Positions 44,930 through 55,069 of a stretch of 64,000 bases of DNA are shown here, piece by piece; positions within the stretch are counted from its first letter, which is position 1; each line of letters starts with the position of its first letter. This DNA is from Aplectana chamaeleonis (lineage: Eukaryota; Nematoda; Chromadorea; Rhabditida; Cosmocercidae), in contig JAPDOI010000135.1 in assembly GCA_029168955.1 (NCBI GenBank), positions 872,501 to 936,500 on the forward strand, written 5' to 3'. Position numbers and translations under genes: made by a program. The notes below the pieces were generated by a model. It ran no database searches. It was not told where the DNA came from and worked only from the letters and a program-made list of their open reading frames with translations.

Positions 44930-47900
44930 GCGCCACATAGCGTGCACAGCCATGCAGCTAAACTGTTCCTATACCTTACCTTGATACTTTGATGGTCCAT
45001 CTTCATCACCGGTCTTTTCGATGTGGAGGCTTTCCTGGAAAGTGTAACAGTCGTCTGAAACGGTAAGCCTTTTCGTTTGAATCACTTCTCAAAAGCATCC
45101 GACCAATACGTCGCAGGTCGTCCCAGGGTCCTTTTAACGTCGCGAGGGTACCAGTATGTGATTCTGGTACTCCATCTATCGCCGACCCGTCGAAGCGCAT
45201 TTCCTGCCCATCTGTGCTTGGCAGACTCAATAGCGGACACCGCATCTCGAATTCCTGATTCCTTCCGCAGATCTTGGCTGCTCAGTCTATCTTGCCATTG
45301 TTGTCGTCGATTTGTCCCCAACAGACATATTTAAATGCCCTGTGCGTTATTCTCAGGGCAGAAGAGGTCCCCATAGTGTGGACACACGTTTCGGTGCCAC
45401 ACCACAGAGCAGGGAGTACCGTGGGATCAAACAAGTGAGCCCTCAGCTTGCCATCCTTGATCTCGCTGGTCTCTTCTCGAATGGTACCGATTGTTGCCCA
45501 CGCTGTTCTTCTACGTCGGTCAATCCCCTTCGAGAAGTCGTTCCTCATTTTGAATTCTCGTCCAAAGTAGACATAGCTATCGACTCGGTCCACATCTTTG
45601 CCGTCAAGGTAAATTTATCCGTAATCGCACCATTGGTTAGCCATCATCTGAGTCTTGCCCAAGTTAATTGCCAAGCCAATCACACTGCCCAAACCATTCA
45701 ATTCATTGAGCATTTCGTTCATATCTCGAGTACTGCCACTGAAATGCACGATGTCGTCTGCGAACCTTGATTGGACAGCTTGTTTCCGTCGCCGTGCAAA
45801 CCTTTCTCTTCCCAAGGAAGTTGGCTCATCGCATATTGTTGGGCTGTCGTGAAGAGCTTTGGTGAAATAATGTGTCACCTTGTCGGACTCCTTTCTCAAT
45901 TGAGATTCGCAGCTTTCCTTCGACTAGTTGACCGTTGTTGATGTTCCAGCATTGCAGAGCTCCAAAACGTTCACGTAGGCTTGATCCACTCTGGCATGCA
46001 ACAAGGCGTTTAGAACGGCGTTTGTTTCCACCGAGTCAAATGCTTTTTTGTTATCGTCAGGCACAACGGCAGTTTGTATTCACGGCATCGTTCGATTAAT
46101 TGAGACTCGATGTGGATGTGATCCATGCAACAAAAACCCTTTCTGAATCCAGCTTGTTCTACAGGTTGGTAAGCATCCATAGTGACCTCCGGACGATTAA
46201 GGATAAACTTAGTGAATACCTTATATGGGTTCGGCAATAGGGCGATGGGAAGGTAAATTCATATATCCTCCTTGTCTCTTTTTTCAAATAGCAGAACAGT
46301 CTTCGAGCATTTCCACTGCTCCGGTATCGATCCAGCTTCGAGATAGGAGTTGAAATGTTCCGCAAGTATTTTACAAGTGGCTTCGCCTCCTGCTCTGAGC
46401 AAAATCTGCAGAAATTTCGTCAGATCGAGCGGCTGTTCCTTTCTTGAGCGACCGCAAGACACTAGCGACCTCACACAAAAGAATGGGTAGCACTGGATCC
46501 TCCGCGGGAGAAGAACATCTAAGAACCGGTAATTGAGCGATAAAGATCCGTATAGAACTCCGTAACAATGCGCTCCATATCCGATCTTGCAGTTTTGGGT
46601 GTTCCATGTTGGTCTTTCAGGCACGTCGTTACGTTACGATAATCCGTTAGATCGTTTCGACAGCGTTTCAGACTCCTTCTTTGAGCAGCGGTCAAAATCA
46701 GCTTGTTCTTGCGATGCTCTCTGAGGGATTCCTTGACTGCTGCTCGACTAGCCTTGTTGATGACGGGTTTCTCCAGATGTGTTGCAGACGGATCCCTTCT
46801 CACTTCACTTCGATGTTTGAGAAGTTTTAAGGATTTGAGATTTATTCTTTCCTCTCCTGATTGTCGTGCTACAATCGCAACTTTTCCACATTGGAGCAGA
46901 CCTTCAGCAAGCTCTTCGAAGTTCATCGTAGGGTTATCTACCAGTCCCCGAGAATAGTCATTAATCGCTGCTTCCATTGCAACCATATTGCGATGAGGGA
47001 AACGACCATATGCGGGAAGGTGCGTTCCCTATTGGAGACTCGATTGTTGAGACGAATCTTCGCTCAAAGTAGTCTGTGATCGGATCCGCAGTCGAAGGAC
47101 GGCATCATGCTAGTATCCATCAATCTCCACCTACGGTTTGTCAGATCGCGATCCAGCTCCGTATGGGTTGCTCCATAGGGACTTTCCCATGTCCACCTTC
47201 GGTGTGTTTTCTTTTAGAATAACGAGTTACCATAGAACAAGTTGCATGATGACATCAGATCCACAGCGCGATAGCCATAGCTGTTTCTGTGCCCGTCAAA
47301 ATGTGGACCAAGCCTCCAGTCACCGTCGCTTCCGTCACCCAAGCATTGAAGTCTTCGCGAACGAAATTGTAGTAAGGCTTCTCTTTCCTGATTGCCGCTT
47401 CCAGTTCAGTATAGAAACTATCCTTCTCCTCGTCTTTGGCTACCTCGGCAGGGGCATGACAGTTCATGATGGAGATAAGGGCCTTGTGCTCCGTCCTCAA
47501 TCGCAGGACTGCTATACGTGGGGTCAAGGCTTCGTTTGAGTCGAAGGTATGCTGAATCCTTTGTGAACGAGGAATCCGACTCCTCCAATATTTTTCGCAG
47601 TAACTTTTTGTCCCATTATTATCACCTCTCCTTTATCTGTTTCCCTCGTGTACGTTTTCTTGACTTTCGTTTCCTGAAAGCAGACGACATCGTATTTGAT
47701 CTTTTCTAGACTGATAGAGGAGAGTTCTAAGATCTGCGTCGGACGCGGCTGATCGACAATGGTATGTGCACATATTTATAAACTTTCTGCGTTGAGTGTG
47801 AAGTTTTCCGATGACGCCCCGTCCTGGTCCTCGTCCGACCTCGGTAGAGGCAACTCCGGGCGTTGTGGGAGAGCATATTCGATTTCGGGTCGGTTTCATA

Positions 47901-47940
47901 TTATTAGCGATTGTAGGAGCAACTTTGTGGTCTAGTTAGT
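44930..47940 (-). pseudogene. RTE-clade LINE, nearly full length, broken
   Basis: Read leftwards, it has an apurinic-type endonuclease start at about 47,790 (NMCTYHCRSAASDADLRTLL), then FQETKVKKTYTRE with the catalytic glutamate, KNIGGVGFLVHKGFS, and CGSDHRLL near 47,090 with the SDH motif. A charged linker follows (46,986-46,520; GEERINLKSLKLLKHRSE), then reverse transcriptase: AEHFNSYLEAGSIPEQW, VEQAGFRKGFCCMDHI and QSRFADDIVHFSGSTRDMNE with FADD at 45,753-45,764. It ends with the C-terminal KHRWAGNALRRVGDRWSTR and LGRPATYWSDAF blocks. Many frameshifts and stops mean no intact protein. Its length is close to the RTE norm of about 3 kb. The original role was endonuclease nicking and target-primed reverse transcription. 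Confidence 0.9.
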
Positions 47941-48419
47941 CCCACAGTGCAGAGCCGGTGCTATCGGGAGCCGACCGTTCTCGCATTTATAGAACGAATG
48001 CAACGTCGAATTGTGTGACCGTTCGACTGTTCCTATACAATGCATAATAGTGCTGTCGTTTGGTCCGAGAATATCACTAGTCCGTAACACCTTACTTCCT
48101 GTACCAACGGGTTCATGCAATTTTCGGCCATAGACTACAATTCTGCCACCCTGAACTGTGGATCGCTCACGAGTGATATTCAACAGACTGCGCTGTCCGG
48201 ACTTCTTTGCTATTCCTATTCACCGTTTGCTGCTTCGCAGGAACTTTCCTGAAGGATAGACTGGTCATTAACTTTGGGTTGTGCACCACCTTTTGTTGTA
48301 ACGCTGTTAGGAAAGTGGGAAGCTGTGCGATAACTCCAGGGAAGACTGTAATGCCTTGATCGAGGAATTTGGCTCAACTTCGTGTAGGAACGCATCCAAA
48401 CGACTGCGTGATAACAGAG

Positions 48420-48880
48420 GAATCATTGTGTGTATAGTGAGCGTCAATGCGCCCACCGAACCGCCAAAGACAGTCTGAAGGATGCGTTGTATGAGGAACT
48501 CAACATGTTGCTGGCCAGATTACCTGGTCAACATGCTATTGTCGTGAGGATTGACGTAAATGCGAGGACGGGTCTTGATCAGGAATTAGAAGTACTTAGT
48601 AAATGGTGCTACCCAGTAGCGCAGTCATCGCTAAATGGTTACCGCCTTGTCGACTAGTGTGAGCGCAGTGGTCTGATTATCGCATCGACATTCAAGAGGA
48701 ATCATCGCCGTCATCAGCTTGTGTGACAGGAACCCACCCAGCTATCTCCAGAATAGCAAGGGAAACAGAAGATGACAATTTTCGATCAATAGCGTGACGA
48801 TATTCTGACTAGGAATATTCCAAGAAAGGAAATCCGAAGATCCAGAGCAGTGTGGGCGCTACATTTCCAAAAAAAAGCTA
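48420..48880 (+). pseudogene. RTE LINE endonuclease fragment
   Basis: A plus-strand frame reads ALYEELNMLLARLPGQHAIV, then VRIDVNARTGLDQELEVLSK, NGYRLVD-stop, LIIASTFKRNHRRHQL and, after a frameshift, ILTRNIPRKEIRRSRAVWAL. These are central blocks of an RTE-type endonuclease of a different subfamily from the 45-48 kb copy. It breaks off at a run of A residues near 48,872. Truncated on both sides. Confidence 0.8.
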
Positions 48881-50031
48881 TTGTAACAAGACTATTAGCA
48901 AATTTTATATTAATCGATTTTTGAAAAAAACTTTTCAAAAATTTTCTTTTTGCGAATATTGTTCGGCGAATCATGAAGCGAAGTCTCGTTTTGATAGTAC
49001 TCACCATTACACTGAATTATGCGCTAAGGATTGAGTGATTGTCTTGAAACCTTGTCCTTAGAAGGCTGAATACTGATGTCTAACCTTGTTCCGGAAATCA
49101 CGTATGTTTGTGGTCTGGCTTTGCGATGAATTCTTCTCCAAAATATTTTTGTGGAATGTCTTGACGTGATACAATAATACGTTTAATCGTGGGGTGTGCC
49201 TTGTCTTCGGACGGGTAGTAATTTTAGGGTGTTTTTTCAGTTGTTTCTTGTCATCAAATTAATCATAATAGGTGACGTGAATAACGCATCCATGATGCTA
49301 CAACTACGCCTAGATTTACAATCTTCTTCAGCACAAGAACTATCACATTTCAAAGCAGGGACCATTTCAGTGATTCTTAGAAGTTCAGCGCAAGAAATAT
49401 TCGTTTTGTACCAACTGTAAGATATCCATTGAAAAATTTTTTAGCCGAAAAACAACTAGTATAGAAAACTGTCTCGGAATCAGGGAGAGAGGGCTGAGTT
49501 CAGATTCTCATATTATATCTCATATATCCATTATGTCAGGAGCGGTAGAGCTCATTAGCAGTGTGGTCACCCGGCTCGGGGGAAGTGCAGGAGACAGAAC
49601 CCCTCTCTCTCCCTCTGTCATGGAAAAAGGTTAAAGAGTGAAGAGACTCCTCTCATGTTGTAGGATTCGGGGACCTTTCAATTTTACGGTATCGCCCTCC
49701 CTCTGGTGGCCCGGTATGTGGTTGGTATGGTCTTGGTGCGTGATCCCAATATTTGGTACACAGGGCATTCACACTGGTTATGGCGCGTAAATTTCAGCAT
49801 GGTCATGGTTCACGTGTTTGCACCCATCCTAAACATTTTTTTCACTCGTCAGAGAGCGGCGAACGTGCGGAGGGGCACATCATACTCTTCAGACTCTCCT
49901 GGTATAGCACATTTCGTATTTTTCTATCTGCTATTGAAGTTTCTCATATTCCATCTTACTTATCTCTTACTTTAAACGTTCATTTATTATGTTGTATTTA
50001 TTTGTTTTCAAGTGTGTTTCCATGAGACCTA
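48881..50031. other. No gene seen
   Basis: No exon chain or RNA gene. Contains CCCTCTCTCTCCCTC-type low-complexity sequence near 49,600. Confidence 0.35.
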
Positions 50032-50035
50032 TTAA

Positions 50036-50583
50036 AGGCAGTGGTCACGATGAAAAACGTTATCGAAAAAACTACAAAAATCCGCTCAGATCAAAAACAG
50101 CTGAAAAACTATGAAGGTAGCGCGGTGAAAAACGGTCTACAATTAGAGTTTCTAGGGCCCAAAGAAGCTAGTTCGTGCACACGTGCACAGCGATGACGAA
50201 ACAGATTGCAGTCTCATGCCGAACAGTCAAAAATCATCGACATTCAGAGGACGAAATAAATGCAAATTTAACGAATAAAAACAGTTGAATAATGAAAGCA
50301 TCACTTCAGTCAATGTTTTTGACTAGATGTGTACATAAATTCGAAGGTTCATTGATTGACATTCAATTTCAAGCCAGCTGATGTTTTTGATATAAGAGGT
50401 CATCGATGCCGATGCTGTGGAGAGGGCTCGTCCACCATCAAAAGGCAAGAAAGTTCAGGTTTCAAATTCGGCCCAAAACAGTGGTTTTTTCGCGATTTTT
50501 TCTTATAGGTCCTACAACTCGAGACCCAGAAAAGGATTTGGAGAGAAAAAGACGACAAGCATATTTGATCGCGACCACTGCCT
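50036..50583. mobile_element. TTAA-flanked MITE, family A copy 4
   Basis: AGGCAGTGGTCACGATGAAA at the left and GATCGCGACCACTGCCT at the right, with TTAA at 50,032-50,035 and 50,584-50,587. It is inverted relative to the copies at 4.2 and 42-43 kb and is uninterrupted (548 bp), so it gives the cleanest family boundaries. Confidence 0.9.
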
Positions 50584-50587
50584 TTAA

Positions 50588-52358
50588 GTAATCTTTTTTC
50601 GTTTTATCCTTATCACAGTGAAATTGTTAGTGTTCATTAGTCTTTAAGTCTATTCTATCAAACCGGGTAAGATGTATTTCCGTATTATCCTTTTCGCACC
50701 AAAATTGCCAGTAATTATTTGCTTTTATTTGTTTTCAAGTGTAATTCTATAACACATGGTGTGTGATCTAAGCTCGTTATATCCTTTGAGCAGAGGAAAT
50801 GCTGCTGTTTCTTTCAAGTGTGTTGGTATAGAACCGCTGGCGGGCCTCTTGAATGGCCTGGTATTTTGGGATGCTTGAGCTTCGGCTTTGGCGACCACTC
50901 CGGAGCGCTTCTGGTGAAGACTGATTCTCACCTCCCTTGTGTTCGGTATATACAGGGCTGCCGTGTTATCCTGAAAGGGAAAAACACACTTATCACTCTT
51001 ACGCATTCCATCAACAATAAAGTAAATAGATTCTGCATACGGTTTCAGCAGCAACATCTGGTCATTGAGGCCGAAGTGCAGACAAGGCAGCAGCATCAGG
51101 TCATTGAGGCCGAAGTGCAGAAAAAGAATACGCGCCTGGGTCTGAAGACCGGTGTCGCAGAAAGAACAGATCTGAAGGCAGCAGAAGCTGCAGGTGATCC
51201 AGCACCTTCACGATGCTATATTCGTGAATAAAGTGTTTCAGATCACAGGGCTTCTCCGGAACTGCCAACCTAACTTTATCCCAAAAGTGTGCAATCTCAA
51301 GAAGATGTTGTGCGTAAGATTTTTTTACATAACGATATCGTTTTTGCAGACTGGTTTACCGCTCTAAACACCTTCTTCCCTTGTAAGAAAGGATCAGGAA
51401 TAAACGTAATAATGTTCATGTATTTCGCAATATTACATATTGGCGGTAACCAAACGGATCGGACGTCAACACGCAGAGGCGCAGACTACAACAGTACACT
51501 ACCTCCGCCCCCCGACACACCGGTTCGTGTTGACTATATTATTCTTATTTGGCATTATTTTTATGACTTTTGTTGTGAGAAAATCCGATTCTTGTCAAAT
51601 TATAGGGCACCCATGGCTTCAGACCTTTGGGTCAAAGGCACTTAGTTACAATAAGATTTTGTGAGTGTTCCAAACAATGTTATTGCTCTGCACGGAGTCC
51701 CAGCCCATCAAGGACAACTAAGAACACTGATTTGAATTAGATCTATTTCTTATTCAACTCAATGCTTTGAAGACTTGGGTACGGGCTAAAGCAACTGTTG
51801 AGCATATGTTGCAGAATAGTGCCTTGCTATGTTCGGAGGACGCCCCGCAATTCAACTGCAGCTCATTAAATCGTAGAGAATCCAGGTCTAAAAGCTCACT
51901 ATCCCAATCCATAGAAGGTGAATACATGGGTTTTTGTAAGCCTCACCTTTATTATCTGTCCCACCACACTGGTTGAAGATAGCAAACACCCTCGAGAAAG
52001 TTGTTAAGACTACGTTATTGGGTTCGCATGGCCCCTACTAGAACGCTAATACCCATAGAAGCGCCAAAAACGGATCAAAACGACTAAACTTGAGCAATTT
52101 CAAGTCGAAATTTTCGACAGCTTCGCCCATGAGCTTCGAAAACCCCGCCCAGAAAAACGAACTCGTCCAGATTAATCGTTCAATATCGGTCACTCTGGCT
52201 AGATTTAATGTTTTCAACGAGTTGAGCGTTCTAGCTTAGGCTGTAGGAGGCTATTGGCTTAGCTGTCTCAACCGTTTTGTCTCTAATATTCGCTGTTTTA
52301 ACCTCGCGCGGTATAACTCGTCCACTTCCACGTAATAACAGAAGCAACACTTATCTCT
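50588..52358. other. No supported gene; small tandem duplication
   Basis: A 39-bp unit with GGTCATTGAGGCCGAAGTGC occurs twice at about 51,045-51,122. Open frames around 50.8-51.6 and 51.8 kb have no matching splice sites or recognised domains. Confidence 0.4.
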
Positions 52359-52525
52359 GGGGTGGTCGTCTTGTAGCGCCAAACAGTGATAAGATAAGGC
52401 TTATCGGAGGGAAGGACTAAGCAGCGCTATTGGTTACCGAAGTGGCGCCGACCAATAGCAGCGCCTAGCCCCTCCCTCCGATCCGCCCACTCTCCTCATT
52501 GTTCGGCGCCACAAGACGACCACCC
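52359..52525. mobile_element. 167-bp MITE with 8-bp target duplication
   Basis: GGGGTGGTCGTCTTGT at the left and ACAAGACGACCACCC at the right form inverted ends. TTATCTCT flanks both sides exactly (52,351-52,358 and 52,526-52,533). An 8-bp duplication is typical of hAT-type transposition. The GC-rich interior has CCAATAGCAGCGC facing GCAGCGCTATTGG. Confidence 0.85.
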
Positions 52526-53101
52526 TTATCTCTCCAATTGAATACAGCTTTTGTTGGTTTTCTGTTAGTTTCCCATAATGCCACCCACGAACCTTCGATT
52601 TATGTCATAAAATCGATAACAGCTCTGTGGTTGTCTTCTGTCTTCAGGATATTGCTCTCGTTCATTCTACAATAGCTAGTTTATCGCAGTCCTGGCCAAA
52701 ACCCTTCGCAGGACTTCTTTCTCCGTTTTACGATCTACTTGGATCATATGCGTTATCGCTTTTTTTCCCACTTCATCGCCTTCATCAATATAGTTAAATC
52801 TCTGTTATATCTCAACCTTCCAAACGGTGTCGCACTTTGTTTCTTTCCCTACCTATTTGTGTTCCTCTATTTTCAGAACAGACCAATTAGAATGCTGCCT
52901 GCTCCCTAGCCATTTTTACAATCGTCAAATTTCTCATGGCTACAGGATGGAGTCCCCGAGCAGACAGCGGAAGATGGTTCAGCGCCTTAGCAAAGACGGC
53001 TTCTGAAGTCTCGTCCGACATGTATGAGCTATGCCCAGTAGAGAATCTCAACGTGGAAGGTGATCATATAAGAACAGGATCTCCGAACATGCAGTCTGAG
53101 G

Positions 53102-54678
53102 TTATTGACGCAACTCATACCAGCGGTCACACCGAAGACTAACCACCGACGATTCACTACAAAGGATAGTTGCAAACATTTTCGGGCAGGTATTTTCTTA
53201 AAGCTCCAAAACTTTCTATCGTGGCTAATGATGCTTTTCTTTCAGCTCTTACCTCCCGTACAGATGAAAATCTTCCCTATCAGCAAATTGCATTCCGGTT
53301 TCTATCAAGTACCGCGTCATGTTGGTAACTGAGTCCATTTGAGATTTGAAATAGGTCAGACATCCCGTTCGCCTATCGAGTACCTTGATCGGCAAGTCAT
53401 GCGAACCACATCTGTCCCGTACAGAAGTCATGGCGCCAGACGATGCTTTCAAGCATAAGTCAAACGAAGCAAAAGCTAATCCAAACTGGTTCTTTAAGCA
53501 TATTGCTTCTCCGGGTTCCAGTGGAACTAAAGCTTAATTCTGTAAAAAAGGGGTCTCCCAAGCAGAAGTGGTTTGGTTAGCGTTACAAATGCTTCAACAA
53601 AAAGGGAACAATAGGAAAGCGGAATGAGGAGAGTCTACAAAAAATGAACAATATCCTCCAAGAACTCTCTTCTTTTTCGAAACTTCCAAACAGCGGAAAC
53701 AAACCGTTGTGGTTCTCTATGAGGAAGCGCTTTTGGCTCCATAAAGGACTTTGATTATGTGAGTGCCGATAAAATATGTATATATGCATGTGAACCTAAT
53801 AGCTATCATTAAAAGGGGAGATGATGTTAAATTGTTTTAGGGAACCAGTCAATTCTTCCTCGTAAAATACCACAACGGTTTGTTTCCGCTGTTTGGAAGT
53901 TTCGAAAAAGAAAAGAATTCTTGGAGGATATTGTTCATTTTTGTAGACTCTCCTCATTCCGCTTTCCTATTGTTCTCTTTTGTTGAAGCATTTGTAACGC
54001 TAACCAAACCACTTCTGCTTGGGAGACCCCTTTACAGAATTGTTCACTTTTTCTTGATATTACGCTGTAATATCCCATGCAAGAATTTCGAACAAAGACC
54101 TCTTCATCTCCCCACTAGATCAGTCCTCTTTCTGTGGTCACAAGAATCAATGACCCAAACTGTTGTAAAACTATCTCAGGAAAATCCCTCGATGTGGCTG
54201 ACAAGACCGATGTTCACATGATATTAGCTAAGAAATGAATGATATCCATGATATCGTTCCACATAATTCATTTATATTGATCGCGTCAGCCACATCTGGC
54301 TACACCGGGTGTTATTTGCACCTTCCATGTTTTTCATACGTATCGAACGGGTCGGCCACGGTGATTTTCTCAACCAACTCTGACAGGGACCTTAGGCCCC
54401 GGTTATAGTTGGTCGCCCAGACGTAGCCAGCCCAGTCGATAATCATGAAAGCCTGCTGGCCTACAGCAGGATGCAGAATCTGCCTGCAGTTCTTCGCTTT
54501 CAAATGAAACTAACTTAAAACCGGGACAGTCAGAAACTACCTTCCATTCCATCTGGACGCTTTCACATCAGTGGAACAAAGCAGTTTTACATACTCATTA
54601 ATTCGTTTCCGTTGCCCCATTCCTTCGCAGAACTGCCGCTTCGATTCCATGAATCTGATATGAAAAAGCTCTGCTGAG
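53102..54678 (-). CDS. Unrecognised gene, last four exons (170 residues seen)
   Basis: Exons in order of transcription: 54678-54541, 54483-54322, 53411-53253, 53156-53102. All four junctions keep phase (each exon ends after two codon bases and the next supplies one), with GT/AG borders, and the chain ends at TAA at 53,104-53,102. Best sites are TCGCAG before the first exon and GGGAG/GTAAGA after the third; the donor GTGCAA after the second is weak. The protein shows RFMESKRQFCEGMGQRKRIN, IIDWAGYVWATNYNRGLRSL, LSELVEKITVADPFDTYEKH, MTRYLIETGMQFADREDFHL and a final LRCDRWYELR. I do not recognise a family and assign no function. The 5' exons were not found; upstream lies the minisatellite. One intron holds a foldback element. 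Confidence 0.55.
53536..54041. repeat. 506-bp foldback in an intron
   Basis: Arms of about 175 bp: AATTCTGTAAAAAAGGGGTC...AACAAACCGTTGTGG at the left and its near-exact complement CCACAACGGTTTGTTTCCGC...CCCCTTTACAGAATT at the right, with a loop of about 155 bp. It lies wholly inside the 910-bp intron at 53,412-54,321. Open frames in both arms are mirror images caused by the repeat. Confidence 0.85.
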
Positions 54679-55069
54679 CTGCGAATGGAGATAGTTCTAA
54701 CAATTTGTTTTTGAATTTGGATGCTAATAAGCAAGTACTATTTATTGCAGAAAAAATCAGTAGGCTGGTGAAGAAGGAAGAGGGAGCACTCAAAATGGGG
54801 TTGTGTGAATGACCTTACGAAACTGAAAAGCAGCCTGGCAACATGACCTGACATGACTCACATAACATCTCAAACTTTCTGCTTGCTATGCTTGTCATCC
54901 TTACACTTTTACAAAAGTTTTGCAAGGTGTTCTCTCCTGCGCGAATTCCGGGGCATAATTTCTCGGATGGCTAGCATCGAGCCTGGGCTCCTGCTCACTC
55001 TACGGGGTGGTCTTCACAACTTTTCGGATGAGCAGCAACGGGTCCCGAACACCTGCCCACTATCCGGGT
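54679..55069. other. 5' side of the minus-strand gene; no exon fixed
   Basis: A donor-like GTAAGG (minus strand, about 54,823) exists, but its phase does not fit the next exon. No promoter element could be named. Confidence 0.35.

Noticed and set aside
50725..51231. Overlapping frames of 123 and 137 codons on opposite strands
   Set aside because: Mutual shadows around a 39-bp duplication, with no domain or splice support.
52936..53142. 68-codon plus-strand frame (MATGWSPRADSGRWFSALAK)
   Set aside because: It overlaps antisense to the last exon of the minus-strand gene, which has better splice support.
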